The notes: generated from the letters alone by a model not told the origin. Shown: positions 49,160-62,380, counted from the stretch's first letter. The stretch: 64,000 bases of DNA from Brugia malayi (GCF_000002995.4 NW_025062476.1:3715001-3779000); one strand, 5' to 3'. Made by a program: numbers and translations.

Positions 49160-50061
49160 TTAATGTAAGCATTCTCGTCCTTCGTCCTCAAAATGTCCTT
49201 GCAAATTTAACACACCAATATCAATCCATTGCTCAGATTTTGGTTCGCCATTATGAATAAATTTTTTTGGTATTTTAAATGTTATTTTACGTTGACACGG
49301 CTAAAATAAACAATTTTGTTGTTTTATAAAGAATAATTATTGATGAATGTATGAAATATATCACAAAACAATGATAATTTTTAATATTTCATTTGAGAAA
49401 AAAATTTTTTTTTTATTATTTCTTATTTCTAATAAAAATATTTCTTTTCAAAAATAAATAAACAAAACTATTAATCCATCCTGACAATCGGTCCATACGT
49501 ATAACACTGGGTCAATGTCTGTTAGTTCACGTGTACTTCCGTTTAATTCAAATTTTCCATTCGCATCAACAATTTTCTCATCAAGCGTATCATCAGGATC
49601 AGGACCTAAATTTTTAATGAAAAATGAATAGAAATAATTTATTGGATGTTTTTTTTTTTTTTTTTTCTTTTGAAAATAATTTTACGTAATATTAAAATAT
49701 TTTTCCAATTACAGTTATTTTTATTCATAATTATTTATAATTAATTTATAACTATAACAACCTAATTTTCTGAATTCTACGTTAAATTCATAAATGGTCA
49801 GCTGAAATTTACAGGGCGACAAAAAAAATTTGTACTATTATTTGAAAGATTTTTAAATGTTTACATTCTTTTCAATTAATCTCGGGTAAGTTTTCCGGGC
49901 TACAAACCTGTGTCAATATCGACAATACGAACTTTAGTTTGATTAGCCGGTGCTGAACCGCACAATAATTGCCCACGTACCGCAACACCTTGCCTTCTTA
50001 TTGCGCTAACATTGATTATCAGTGCAAGTGATAAGATTAATGATAAACACCATGTAAACAT
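49160..50061 (-). CDS. Transthyretin-like (TTL) secreted protein, gene B
   Basis: This is a canonical nematode TTL protein. Exons 49908-50061, 49469-49605 and 49160-49300 join in frame to 432 nt (143 aa). Residues 1-20 (MFTWCLSLILSLALIINVSA) are a signal peptide. Diagnostic blocks in order: VRGQLLCG (Cys34), PANQTKVRI with an N-glycosylation sequon at Asn40, DPDDTLDEKIVDANGKFEL, DIDPVLYVWTDC, the family hallmark DGLIPCQRK, FKIPKKFIHNGEP and WIDIGVLNLQG. The ending EDEGRECLH adds a further Cys. A TTTTTAG acceptor lies 16 nt before the ATG. Intron 1 sits at the same place and phase as in gene A, supporting common descent. The proteins are very divergent, so this is not a recent duplication. Gene A has one more intron towards the C terminus. 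Confidence 0.93.
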
Positions 50062-50099
50062 TTTTCAATTATGAACTAAAAATTGTCCTTTGTTTTTTG

Positions 50100-50135
50100 C
50101 CACAAACGTGACGTGGCGCTAATATTTAAGCGCTA
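50100..50135 (-). promoter_or_regulatory. Compact proximal promoter of TTL gene B
   Basis: Just 45-75 bp upstream of the start codon lie two abutting ACGTG boxes (50106-50115 on the plus strand). Next to them is an inverted repeat, GCGCT-AATATTTA-AGCGC (50116-50133), whose AT-rich centre could act as the TATA-like element. ACGTG is the core of HIF and bHLH sites. The whole block stands out against AT-rich flanks. Confidence 0.4.
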
Positions 50136-50831
50136 CTGTAAAAGTTTCAGTTACGTTTAATTTATTTGACGTAAGCAAAAAGATTTGATTCATAATTGCA
50201 GCTTTATTCTCTTATAAATCAAAAATAAATTGATAATAAATATATTGAAAAATAAAAAAAAAAAGGGAAAAAGTTTCAATAAATATTAGAAAGCTTATTT
50301 TAATGAAATTTCAATAATTACTAAATGATACAGCAAAAAACTATTTGACATAAACTATGAATGATAAATAAAATGGCAAAATTAGGAAAGAAGAAAATGA
50401 AAAAAACCTTCAAAAAAAAAAATTTTAATTAAATCATATTATTATCTTAAATCACAATAATAGCATTCGTTATTGTATTTATAAATAATTAAATGATAAC
50501 GAAGAAAATATTATTAGCAACAGCTAATCAATGAAAGAGAATGAAAAGAAATTCAGAATTGAGGTTGGGATTAAAATTTGAGATCAAAATTGAGAATTAA
50601 CTAATGATTGAGAAAGTTGGGAGTGGGAAAGAAAACAAACTGAATGAGATATGATAACGCAGCTGTTGTTAAATGATAACACAACCGAAGTAAATCCTTT
50701 TCCTTTCCTCTAATATTGTCCATTTCAAAAGAAAAAAAAACTTTTTGAAAAAATATTTCAATAATTAATTTCATTTATTCCATATTTAATATTGCAATAA
50801 TAGAATTTCACTTAATATTAGCAAAAATGAA

Positions 50832-51175
50832 GATTTGATATTAATTATAATTTAATTTGATATTGGGATTGAAAGATTTGATATTAATTATAATTTAATT
50901 TGATATTAGGATTGAAAGATTTGATATTAATTATAATTTAATTTGATATTAGGATTGAAAGATTTGATATTAATTATAATTTAATTTGATATTGGGATTG
51001 AAAGATTTGATATTAATTATAATTTAATTTGATATTAGGATTGAAAGATTTGATATTAATTATAATTTAATTTGATATTAGGATTGAAAGATTTGATATT
51101 AATTATAATTTAATTTGATATTAGGATTGAAAGATTTGATATTAATTATAATTTAATTTGATATTAGGATTGAAA
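50832..51175. repeat. 43-bp minisatellite, eight copies
   Basis: Units start at 50832, 50875, 50918, 50961, 51004, 51047, 51090 and 51133, each beginning GATTTGATATTAATTATAAT and ending GATTGAAA; a ninth breaks off at 51176. By eye the copies differ at one site: units 1 and 4 have ATTGGGATT, the rest ATTAGGATT. Each unit carries one TTAATTA, giving eight evenly spaced homeodomain-type cores. Confidence 0.95.
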
Positions 51176-51597
51176 GATTTGCTTGTTAATTGTAATGTGA
51201 ATTTAAGATTAGCAAAATTAGTGTTTTTTTTTTCTTTTGACGATTAATAGAAGTAAAAAAGCACAATATTTTTAAAATTTAAATGATGAAAAATTTTATA
51301 GTTAAAATCAATTCTTTTTCAGAGAGTAAAATTTAATCAAATGATGAATTCATTAATTTATTTAAATAAAAAGTTTTAAAAAATTTACATTTAAAGATAT
51401 ATTTGATAGCATAAGACAAAAATTTTAATATTTAAAAAAAAAAAAAAACTTTTTTCAAAAATCAAATTTTATAAATTTAATATTTGCCGGAATATTCAGT
51501 GAGTAGCATTTCAGAATTGGAAGAAATGAAGCCATCAAATGCTGTTAATTTTAAATTTTAGTAATATTTTAATCAGTTTATACTTATTACTTATGCA

Positions 51598-51802
51598 ATC
51601 ACGTACAATAACGTGTATTCCAATTTTTTCCGTATAATGGATTATGTTCATATGATTAATGCTTCACGTGGGCACGTTCACGTGAGTACATCATATGACA
51701 ACTCGTATCTTCATTTCTTCCACAAGTTTTTATGATTAAAACATGTGAAAATTTCACGTCAATACGTACGTCTTTGTTATTTCTATTTCTGCGTGTTATA
51801 AA
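51598..51802. promoter_or_regulatory. CACGTG/ACGTG cluster
   Basis: Two perfect CACGTG palindromes (51665-51670 and 51679-51684) flank a GGCACGTT. Further ACGTG/TACGTA words lie at about 51600-51616, 51758-51775 and 51800-51812. CACGTG is the E-box bound by Myc/Max, MML/MXL-type and other bHLH factors. It lies 1.6 kb upstream of TTL gene B and 0.4 kb downstream of the small gene. Confidence 0.35.
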
Positions 51803-52122
51803 TACGTATAATTTGCTTCAATTGCAAAGTAAACGAAATAATTATACAAAGTGAAATAAAATAATTGTAAAAGATGAAATACATAATGTAAGAAACTTTT
51901 CATTTTAATACATAATTAAAAAATACTTTGAATTAATTGAAACGAAATAAAAAAAAAAAAATTAAAAAGTTGAAAAGAATTTGATAAAAGAGATCATAGT
52001 GATTACGATAGATTTAAATAGAAGAGCATAACTGATAACAGAATACATTTCAATTCTTTATCATATCACTGTTCAATTGATATATTTTTTTCCCTATTGA
52101 AAACTTTCTTTTTTTTTGTCGT

Positions 52123-52128
52123 TTTATT
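52123..52128 (-). terminator. Poly(A) signal of the small unidentified gene
   Basis: AATAAA on the minus strand, about 28 nt after the TAA at 52156-52158. Confidence 0.5.
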
Positions 52129-52155
52129 TTTCAAATCAGTTTAATAAATTGTAGA

Positions 52156-55100
52156 TTATTTCTTCTCATTATCATTTCTACTTTGTTGATTTTGTTTCTT
52201 TCGTAAATTATTTACTTCTTGATCTTCCAACTTATCAGCTACTGCTGCGCTGTAAACATCTTTTTGTCCTTCCTGCAAAGAAAATGATGGAAATGTAAAA
52301 TTATAAAATCTGACTTTTAATATAATTTTATTAACTCTAAATTTTTTTTTCTTTACTTTTTATTATTTTAATTTCTATTCAGTTAATTATTTATCGTCTT
52401 TTTTTTTCTTAAATAAGCAATATTTTTTATACGTAATGCGTAATATACGTAACAGTACGTAATATTTTTTATTAAGTAATGATAAATAATATTTTATGAT
52501 AAGTTAAACTGAAATATCTTTGAAATATTACAAAATGATAATATCAACAAAAATTTTTATTTTATTATCATTGAAATTATCGTATAAGATTACGATTTTT
52601 AGTCTATCTTATTAATAAAAATATATTCCAAAACTGAGATATTCGTACAAATCATTGATAAATTATTTTTAAATTACACAAATTCGAATTAATTTATTAA
52701 TATTATTTAAATATATACCAAATTATTGATTAATACTACGAATTAATTCATTAGTAAAAAATTTATTATTATTAGCATTATTTTCTTAACTTATTTCTCA
52801 TTCATTCCGGAAAATCATTCCGGAAAATATTTTGCCATAAATGCATAAATTTATTTTTGATCACTAAAACAAACTTATGATTAGAATATTTTCTAAGAGT
52901 TATAACTCACCGATGTTATAGAAAATTTTTTCATCAATTTCGCTTGTGATTCGGCTTCTGCTTGAGTGCTAAATCGACGATGAATCTTACCGGAAGCAAT
53001 TAAATGCATCGGATGTATCGGTTCAACAGTTAGTGAATGTCTGTGACTGAAATTTTCAATATAATAATTTTATTTGCAATTAAAATTTATTAAATTTAAA
53101 TTAAAACTTTAAATATTTCATTTGTTTAAGTTGCATAACAAAAGTTGAAAAACAAAAATTTTTATCAATTTTTTTTCTTTTTTAATTTTTAATCAAATAA
53201 TTTATTTGTTCAAAAATATTTTCAAAATTAATTTTTTTTTCTTTTTAGTACATAGAAATAAGAAACAAACAAATGAAAAGAAAAAAATCACAAATTTAAT
53301 TTTTTTTTTACTTTTCTTTTTTTTTTGTTCTTTGAAAAGTAAAAAACTAATAATATAAATGGACAAAATCAGTGAGTAAATATATTTTGTTGAATGTAAT
53401 TAAATCGATGATATATTTTGCCGGAAGCAATTTAAATGCATTGAAATATTTTCGAAATTATAGAAAACAGAAAGGAACGAAATGTTTTGATAAATAAATG
53501 AAATTTATAGTTATTTTCAAATTAAATATTCGAAAGTATTTTTAAAAAATTTCTTTGCAAATAATATTTTAATATTTGAATTGCAAATTTAAAGATTATT
53601 TCTTATGATAAAAAGAGAAAAAAAAAAGATGCAAATTGTTGATGATAATAATGATAACAAACATACCAATTGTCAACATTGCTTTGTGATGAAGCAGCAG
53701 ACATATGCAAAACTTTTTGTTGTTATCACTGAAATCTTAGTTTTATTTGCAAATATTTCAATGTCTTTTTTTTTTAATCCTGAAATTAAACTGAAATTTT
53801 TGCAAAAAAGGATAAAGTAATGACAAATGTATAGCAATATGGAATTTCCGGAATAAATCTGATTTATACATTATCATATAATGTCTTATGATAATATATT
53901 ATCTTATGATAAATGGAATTATATTATCATATGATAAATGATGTAAAGAAATTACGCAAATGTTTCGAGCATTCCACTATAAATTATTTTAAATTTGCTT
54001 AAATTTGAATTGAATATTTTTTATAAATAATAAAATTAGATAATTAAATGAGAATATATTCACTATAACAAAATTATTATTTTTAAACAATTCTTAGATG
54101 TTTAATTGTTTATTCTAATATTTAATTAATAAATAATATAATTATAATGTTTAGTATTTGTGTATGGTATTATTTGAAAGATTTATTTAAAATAAAAATT
54201 GCAACAAATTACTTTAATTTATTGTTTATGAATATTGCAATAATTATTTTTATTCGAAAACAAGGAATGAAATTCTGATTTGTCAATGTGTTTATAAATA
54301 TTTTCTAATTGAATTTGAATTTTGTAGAACAAACTTTTTAATAATTTTACTTACAAAAAAATTATTAATTTGTTGAATTTGAACATTTTAGTAAATTACA
54401 TTCGAATTTCTATTTTTATTCATAAATGTTTATTAATCAAAAAAGAATAAATCAATTTCCTAAGCACAAAATGGAGAAAAAAGTTTAATTTAATGTTTAG
54501 AAAAATATTTCTATTCGATTGCTTACTTCTTACCCTTCCCACTATTATAAATAAAAATAACGATTTTTAGTTTTTGCATTAATTCACAGAAACATTTTAT
54601 TTAGCCGTAAAAATGGTAATAGCAACAATGATAATAGCAGTAATAATAGTAATAAATAATAACAAATAGTGATAAGTAATAATTAACAATAATAATTAAT
54701 AAAAACAATGATTAATAATAGTAATAGCGATTATTAATAATGATAACATTAGCAATGTTAGTAATAAATGAATAAATAAACAGAATGAATGAATGAATAA
54801 TAATACCAAACAAAGCTCAAATTTTGACTTTTTTTGATTTATTTCAATCTCTTAAAATATAATCTATCCTATCTTATCATAAATTCAGTATTTAAATGAT
54901 AAAATTAACTTTTCAAAAGTGATAAAACATTTAGCGAAAAGAAAAAAAAAGAAAGAAAATTATATAAAAGCGCTTTTGCACATAATTCATTCATATTTTG
55001 TCATTGTTGTTGTCATCGTTTTGAATGGATAATGAAGAAAAAGAGAGAAAGAAAGATGAGTTCTTAAAATTTTAATTAATTTTGTTTGTTTGTTTTCTTT

Positions 55101-56828
55101 TTCTTTTCTTTTACTTTTCTAATCCTTTCCTTTTTCTTTAATAATTTAGAATTAATAATAGTAATAATATTATTGAATTTATTTATTTATTTGTTTTTGT
55201 TTTCTTTCTCAAAATTTATTATTACCAAAAAAAAAAAAAAAAAAAGAGAGAGAGAATGAATTACAGTGAAATTTTGAAAAGGAAAGAAATTATTTCGTAT
55301 AGATAAAGGCACAAAACAAAAAGAAATATTATAACGAATGTCATCAAACATTTTTTTTGACATCTAATTAACAAAATTAATTACTTTTTTAATGTGTATT
55401 TTCTCGTTGTTGTTGTTTTCTTTCTTTTTTTTTTCACTAAATCAAATAGTTTATTTGTTTATATAACAGCGATAAAAGAATTTGTTAATTTTTTACTGAT
55501 TCAAAATAAAACGGAAATGTTTTCCGTATGCTAAAATCTATGTAATATTTGATAAATTAATCTTTTTGACTTTAGTATTTAATTGAATTAAATTCATTCC
55601 GAATTACAATGTTTCGACGTATATAATTTAGCTTTAATAAAGTTAAAAATTTGATATAAACAAAGTATGACGTAAAGAGTTGCAATGTGTTTTTACTTAA
55701 ATTAAAAACGATGCTTTTTCTTCTTTCTTTTTTTTTTTTTTTTTTAATTTAGAAATAGCTAAATAAAAAAAAATAAAAAAAAAGAGAAAAAGAAGAATTT
55801 GATGAAAAATGATTAAAAATTAATAAACGTAAATACTTTCGTTATTTTCAAATGTTTATTGTTTGTTTCTCAATATTTTCATTTTTTTTTTTTTTTAACT
55901 TTTTTTTTCATAGAAAAATGAAAGTCAATTTGTATTTATAACATATTTTAGTTAAATTATGACATATTTAATATATCTATCATTTCTTATCTTTCTTTTG
56001 CATAAACAATAATATATGATATCATTTAATGATTTTATTTATTTATTTTTTTGTTGTTGTTATTAACAGTAGTAGAATTATGGCTGTGATAATAATTTTT
56101 TTCATGATAATCATAGTGATAACTGCAATTACAATTATTGGCTGATAGTTTCATGATCAAAAGTTACTGAATAATAGTAAAATAAGTTACTTATGTAAAA
56201 TACAATAATAATATTCAATATTCCTACAATAATTTATAATTAATTATATATTTTTTTTGTTTACTCGGCTATATATACTCTATTTTAACTAATTATTCCG
56301 CAATATAATTAGCAAAGGAAGAAAAAAAAAACTAAATTAGCAAAATCAATTGTTTTGATGTGAAGAAGATAATTATGTTACTTTTCTAATATATAATTGA
56401 ATTGCTACCGGAAAATGAGTTATGCTAAAATTAACCGGATAATTTCTGATAATTATCATCGATTTCTACTTTTAAACAAGCACCTTTAATAGTCAGAAAT
56501 AGAATTTGAAACACTAAAATAATTCTATTCTAATTGAAGTAATATCACTAAGTTAAAAAATAATCTATCATTATTTTTGAAAGAAGGAAAGAAATGTTTG
56601 AAAATTTTGTTTACAATAAAATGAAAGAATTTTAATTTTGAAATTGCATTCAAAAGTTTATCAAAAAAAGAAAAAATTATTCCTTAGCTTATTTTGTTTG
56701 AAATTTGAAATGTTAGTATTTGATGGATGAAAATATTTGTGGTAATGAAAATACAGATAATAATGATAATTTATAATTTACATAATTACATCAAACAATC
56801 CAAACACTGATTACCTGTACCTGTTCAT
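52156..56828 (-). CDS. Small lysine-rich hydrophilic protein of unknown function
   Basis: Two exons are clear. 52911-53046 is bounded by ATTTCAG and GTGAGT. 52156-52272 is bounded by TTTGCAG and the TAA stop, with a poly(A) signal close behind. They join in phase. The coded sequence includes HSLTVEPIHPMHLIASGKIH, then an Arg/Gln/Glu/Lys-rich stretch that is probably helical, ending RKKQNQQSRNDNEKK. The first exon is an inference: at 56815-56828, ATGAACAGGTACAG|GTAATC gives MNRY in the required phase 2. The gene would then be 267 nt (88 aa) with a 3.8-kb intron. There is no signal peptide or membrane segment, and I do not recognise a family. A different first exon is possible. Confidence 0.6.
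53870..53939. repeat. Cluster of TTATCATA palindromes
   Basis: TTATCATAT, CTTATGATAATAT, ATTATCTTATGATAA and ATTATCATATGATAA follow one another. The result is nested inverted repeats that can fold into hairpins and also form paired TGATAA sites. Confidence 0.6.
54600..54800. repeat. AAT/AGT-type low-complexity tract
   Basis: Interrupted AATAAT, AGTAAT and GATAAT triplets, ending in a short (GAAT)n near 54782-54797. Confidence 0.75.
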
Positions 56829-59800
56829 ATCAGATTATCAGCAGCTATAACTGATAAGACTGAAAAGTTGATCTTATATAATAATAAATCGTTTAGCTAA
56901 TTTTTTTCATATAAAAAAAAATGAAATTTTCCACTTATCACTCTCATCTTATATCATTTCATAAAAAAATCAAAAAATTGTTTTTATTAAAAAAAAAAGG
57001 AAAAAACTATGCAAGCATTAAAAGGATAATCCTTGTTTGTTTTTTTTTTTTTTTTAAAAAGTAATTAAAACAAATTTTTAATGAAAAAAAAGGAAAATAT
57101 TTTGAAAGAATTAGAGTAAAATAAAAGAACTTATTTTTGAAAAAAAAAAAAAATAAGAATAAGAGTATGATTGAATTGAAATGAAACTATGCTTAAGTTT
57201 CAAACATTTTAAATTAAAATATAACACTCGAATGTAATATCATCAATAAACATAACTTCCAGAATAAATTATTAAAAACAATATTAGTAATTATGAGAAA
57301 ATACCGGAAGATTTAGAATTGCTAAAAGAAAACTTCCAGAAACATATGAGAGTTTCGGTAAACAATAAATTATTATGAATGTTTCAAATAAAACAACTAA
57401 ATCGATTTATATGCAATATGCAAAATATTATTCAAATGTTTCATATTACAATGCTAAAATTATTTTTTATTTAATAATTTATTAAAATTATTTGTTAGCA
57501 ATGAATAATTTAATTTATAATAATTATAAATTAAAATTAAGAAAATAATCTATGATAAATTGAAAAAATATATTTGTAACAAAATATATTTTATAATATC
57601 GCTGCTTCTTTTTTTTTTTTTTTTTTTTTGCTCTAAAAATTATTTTTCACTAATATTTCATCAAATTTGTAAAATTTAAAAAATAAAAAAAAAGAAAAAA
57701 TACAAATTTTCATTAAACACAGAGAAAAGAAATGTTATCAACGAACGTTTGCAAAGATAATAAATTGCTTATCATTGATGAGTGATATTTGTATTACAGT
57801 TGCATTTATAACTGCAATTGATAACGCTCATAATCAGTGATAATCAGTGATAATGAAATTTTGTTGCTATTTTTAGAAATCATTTACAATTATCAAAATA
57901 ATTTTATGCATTGGGAAATTATTCACTGCTTTTAATTATTAATATAATTTCATTTTTTTTTCCCTTATTAAATAAATTTTGTTTTTCGTTTCCTTTTTTC
58001 CTTGTTTGCTTTCATTTGCAAATAAATTTAAGAAAATCTTTTAAAGTCAAATCAATCAATAATGATATTATTGATTGATTGTCTTATCGATTATTTTTTC
58101 TAGAAATAATCAATACTGCTATTCATTCAGTATTATGCTTTACTGTTTTTTTGATCAAATTTTTTATATAATATAAAACTAAAATTGATGTGAATTGCAT
58201 TGATCATTTTATCACTCAGAGAAAAGCGAACGCTTACAAAATTTGAGAAAATTGCGTGTAAGTACCACTATGTATATTATTTATTATTAAAATGATACGT
58301 AACGTTCTTTTTTTCACGTTAACTGCAAAACACGTACGTAAATGCAGCTGCATGCGCATTCAAAGAATGATATTATAAGTGATAGAATGATAAAACGGTT
58401 TCAGAATGGATGAGTAATAATTAGATTAACAAAAGAAATGAATAAAATTAATTAGGGTCATTAAATTGGAAGAAGGAGAGAGAGAGGGAGAGAGAGAGGG
58501 AGAAAGAGAGGGAGAGAGAGATGATGTATGCTATTTTTAAATGAAAATCAAATAATAATAAAATAAATAACTACAAGTGACAACTATCAAAGATTTATAT
58601 TTTTTTATTATTAATTTTATTTTTATTGAAAAAAAATTTTTTTTATTATTAATTATAATGAAAAATTTTGTAGTTATAATTGGTTGAAATATTTTCTCAA
58701 AAAAAGTAACATTTTAATCCTTGAAGAAAGGGAAAAAAAAAAGAATTAAAAATTTGGATTAGAAAAACGAAATTTGAGTAAATTATATGTCACATTTCAA
58801 TAATAATTTTCATAAGTTTAAATCAAAGTTACATTTGCACCTCAAATTTTAACAAAATTTTTAGTGTAATATTAACAAATAAAAAAAATTTTTAGTGTAA
58901 ACTTTACTCTAGTTAAGAGTTTCTAAAATATTTTTGAGTTATATTTGTGAAAGAAAAAGAGATAAAAATGAAAGAAAATTTTTTGAAATAAACAAATGTT
59001 TGATTTCTGTTATCTTTTTAAAAATCATTTTCAATTAGATTATTATCTTTTGATCAATAAATAATCTTATCGATGACCAATTCATCATAATAAATTGCAA
59101 AAATATTTTTTACCTGAAATTATCACTGAATAATTTTTTAAATAATTGAAAAAAAAAAGCAAAGTATTGATTGATTTTTTTCAACATCTACTGTAAGAAT
59201 TTTTTTTAAGTACTTGTGTTAGAAATAAAAATTATTGCAGAAATCAAAGAATTTCAAATTCTCAACTTGTTATCTAGCAAAAACAAAAAAAAAAAAATTA
59301 AATCCATCTGAGAATTTTATGCTTCCTATTTTAAGCTAACGATGTAAAAAAGTCTTCAAGAATTCATCTAAAATTTCTTATAATTAATGCTGAGAAATTT
59401 TTAATACTTATAAATTTATTCAGTAACTTATAGATGAATAAAAAAAAAACATCATCTAGCAATTTAAATTTAAAATTTTACAAATAATTTTAAGTTAAAG
59501 AATAAAAAAAAGAAATTTAACACTTTAGTGGTTGAGAGAAAAAAAGACAGCATGAAATTGTGTTTATTTGCAAAAAGAAATAAGTTTTTTTTAAAGAAAA
59601 AAACTTCTGCATATTTCAGATAAAATTTGATTTTGTAAAATTCTGATGAAATTTATCCAATCGTAAAAAAAAGAAAAAAGAAAGAAAGAAGTTGAAATAA
59701 GGCGAAGAAAGTTTAACGAACAGTTAATTTCTACATTTAAATTAGTTTTTTAGCATTAGCTATCATTGAATAGCTAAAAGTAATTATTCTGAAATGTTAG

Positions 59801-62360
59801 ACAGCAAAATTTTGAAAAAAAAAAAAAGGAAATTTCTTCTACAAAAAAAAAAAAAAAAATAAAACTAAGATGATCAGAAGTTGATAGTAAATTGATTGAT
59901 CTGCAAAGAAAAAAAATGAACAGAAGCAAACTTAATTACTTATTAAATTTTTGATTTTGATCAATGACTAATAATAATACTAAATCAATTAATTATTTTA
60001 TTTCAAAACAAAAAATGCGTTATTTATCAGATTTATAACGGCTTTGATTTGATTACTTATCACTCCTATCAATATTATCAGTTTATTTTTTCTTGCTAAT
60101 TGCAAGATTTTATCAATTTCAATTTTATTATCATTACGTTTAACTTAACGAGAAAAGTCTGTTCAGATGGTGGATATTACGTCAATACGTCAAAGGCAGT
60201 AATTATGTTTAGGTAAATTTATCTCACATTTTTAATTACCTCAAAATTCATTACGGAGAAGGAAAATGAATTTAAAAGTGAAACTTTTTTTTTCTGCTAC
60301 GAATAATATCTTTAATAACTGTAATGCAATTTGCATAAATAGTTTGGCGCAAATGGTATTTGATATTTCAGTATAATATTTAGTATTTTTTGTTCAATGA
60401 TAATATTTTTAATTTGAATGAGAGTATGAGCTATTCGTTTTGAAACTTTGTTTTAATAGACAAAAAAAACAAGTGGAAATGGAGCATTTAAATTGATGAC
60501 AAATAACGAAAAGACGAAGGAATTTTATGAAAAATTGTTAATCATTCATTTTCTGGATGCTTCAGAAACTTAAGCTTATTTAGACGCTTATTGGATTTCT
60601 TTTTAAAATTTATAGCTTTTAAAAATGAAAAAAAAACGACAAATATATCACTTTATGAAATGAAAAATGTTAAAATCAAAAACTAAAACAAAAATTGTTG
60701 TGGTAAAAAGAAAACAAAAAGAATTAATATATGAATTATTACTCTAAACACTGTTATACAGATATATATAAATTAAATCATAGATAAGTTATCAATTGTT
60801 ATCAGTTAAAGAAATTTTAAATCAATTATAGATGAATAGTAAGCTGTCAGGAAAAAAAATTAAATTCGACCTTTTTTTTTAAATTTATACTCGATGCTTA
60901 ACTTTAGGTACATTTAGCATTCTTGGCTCTATGTTTTTTTTTTTAATAATTCACTTATATTAATTAAATGGAATTAATCACAGAAAAAATGAAGCGCAAA
61001 TGACCGTATCAAATATATTTTGGCAGACTAACAGATTCATATGATTCAAAAGGAAAAATTTTTCATTTAGCTTATGAAAATTCAAATGTTATCTAAGACA
61101 AAAAATTTGTTATACTTTTGTCGTATGACATTTTGAAGAAAAAAAAATCAAATTTATTTCAAAAAAAAGAAAGTAAGTTAGATAATTTGTAAATTTCCTA
61201 GCAAAGTATTTGTCATATTTTGTTTAATCCATAATTAAATTGAAATTTCTCAAATGTTCTTTTTGGATTTTATTACTTATAGCTAAATCATAATAATTTA
61301 TTATAAGTAATAGCAGTAGTAATAGCACTTAATACTTCATTTTCATCAAATTTTCCATTTTAAATCAAATTTTATGCAAAATAAATACTAATTCCAAACA
61401 AAGAAGAAACGACCAAATTTTTTTTTTTTAACAAATTACTGGATTTCTACTAATTAATTAACCATTTGTATAAATTTCTCATACTTTATCATAACAGAAT
61501 ACAGTAATTTAATAAATCAATTCAACAAGAAAAACTTTACTTTTTTTTTTTGCTTATATAAAACTGAATTTTTGCTATTTTTAAAACAAATAAAATATCA
61601 TAGCTTAGTTAGCCGAGGATTATTTAACTCATTCATGAATAATTGAAAATTTGTACTTTTTATTTATTACGATTACTTTCCTTTTTTTTTTATTTTTTGC
61701 TCTCAATTCATCAATTCATATTCGAAAAATTTTTTGATGTAATAATTTAAAGATTGGACAAAATTACACAATGGAAGTCTAATTGTCGATTTTGTTTACT
61801 TATCAAATAAAATGGAAATACCTTAAGGAAACATATACACATAAATTTGTTAAAATTGAAACGAAAAATAGAACAAACTATTTTACTTACTCAATTTGCA
61901 ACTCTTAAATACACTTAAATGTAAACTTATTATTCTCGTTTGTTCATTTTATATATTTTTTTTTTCTTCAAAAAGAAAAAACTTTAATCATTCTCTCTTT
62001 TTTCCACCGTTTCTTTCATCTTTTTTTATTTCTACAAAAAAAAAATTTCCAAATTTTAAGCTTTCTAAAATATATTATAATTTATGCTTCAATGATTAAC
62101 AAAAAAAAAAAAAAAAAGAAATTCTTTTTTCTCTCCAAAATATCATAGCATCCATTTATAATAATTCTATTTTCTTTTTCTCCATTTTCATTACCATTTC
62201 AATTTAAATTCATTCATTAACAAATTATTGATTGTAATTTCTTTTTTTCAAATAATAATTTATCATTGTTAAACAGTTGTTTACTTTAAAAAATATTGCT
62301 AAAAGAAAAAAAAGAAAAAAGAGGAAAAAGGGATAAAAGTTATTTGCTAACTTTATTTTT
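56829..62360. other. Gene-free AT-rich stretch
   Basis: I see no supported gene. It contains A/T runs, a GA-rich tract at 58472-58521 and an ACGT-rich patch at 58286-58355 (TACGTAACGTT, CACGTTAAC, ACACGTACGTAAATGC). The upstream region of TTL gene C occupies the right end. Confidence 0.6.
58472..58521. repeat. (GA)n-rich simple repeat
   Basis: GAGAGAGAGGGAGAGAGAGA-type tract of about 50 bp. Confidence 0.9.
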
Positions 62361-62380
62361 GCAGCATTTTTCATTTCTAA

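Larger units (their letters stand above)
50062..52155. other. Region between TTL gene B and the small downstream gene
   Basis: No gene is visible. It contains the TTL-B promoter, a 43-bp minisatellite (50832-51175) and an ACGTG/CACGTG cluster (51598-51802). The remainder is A/T-rich. Confidence 0.65.
53047..56814 (-). other. Putative long intron of the small gene
   Basis: The stretch is AT-rich with no other supported exon. It includes a cluster of TTATCATA/TATGATAA palindromes (53870-53939), AAT/AGT low-complexity DNA (54600-54800) and long T and A runs. If the 14-nt first exon is wrong, part of this is intergenic. Confidence 0.35.

Noticed and set aside
54524..54545. An 8-nt microexon (TGGGAAGG) for the small gene
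   Set aside because: It has AG and GTAAGA flanks, but adding it between the MNRY exon and the 52911-53046 exon breaks the reading frame.
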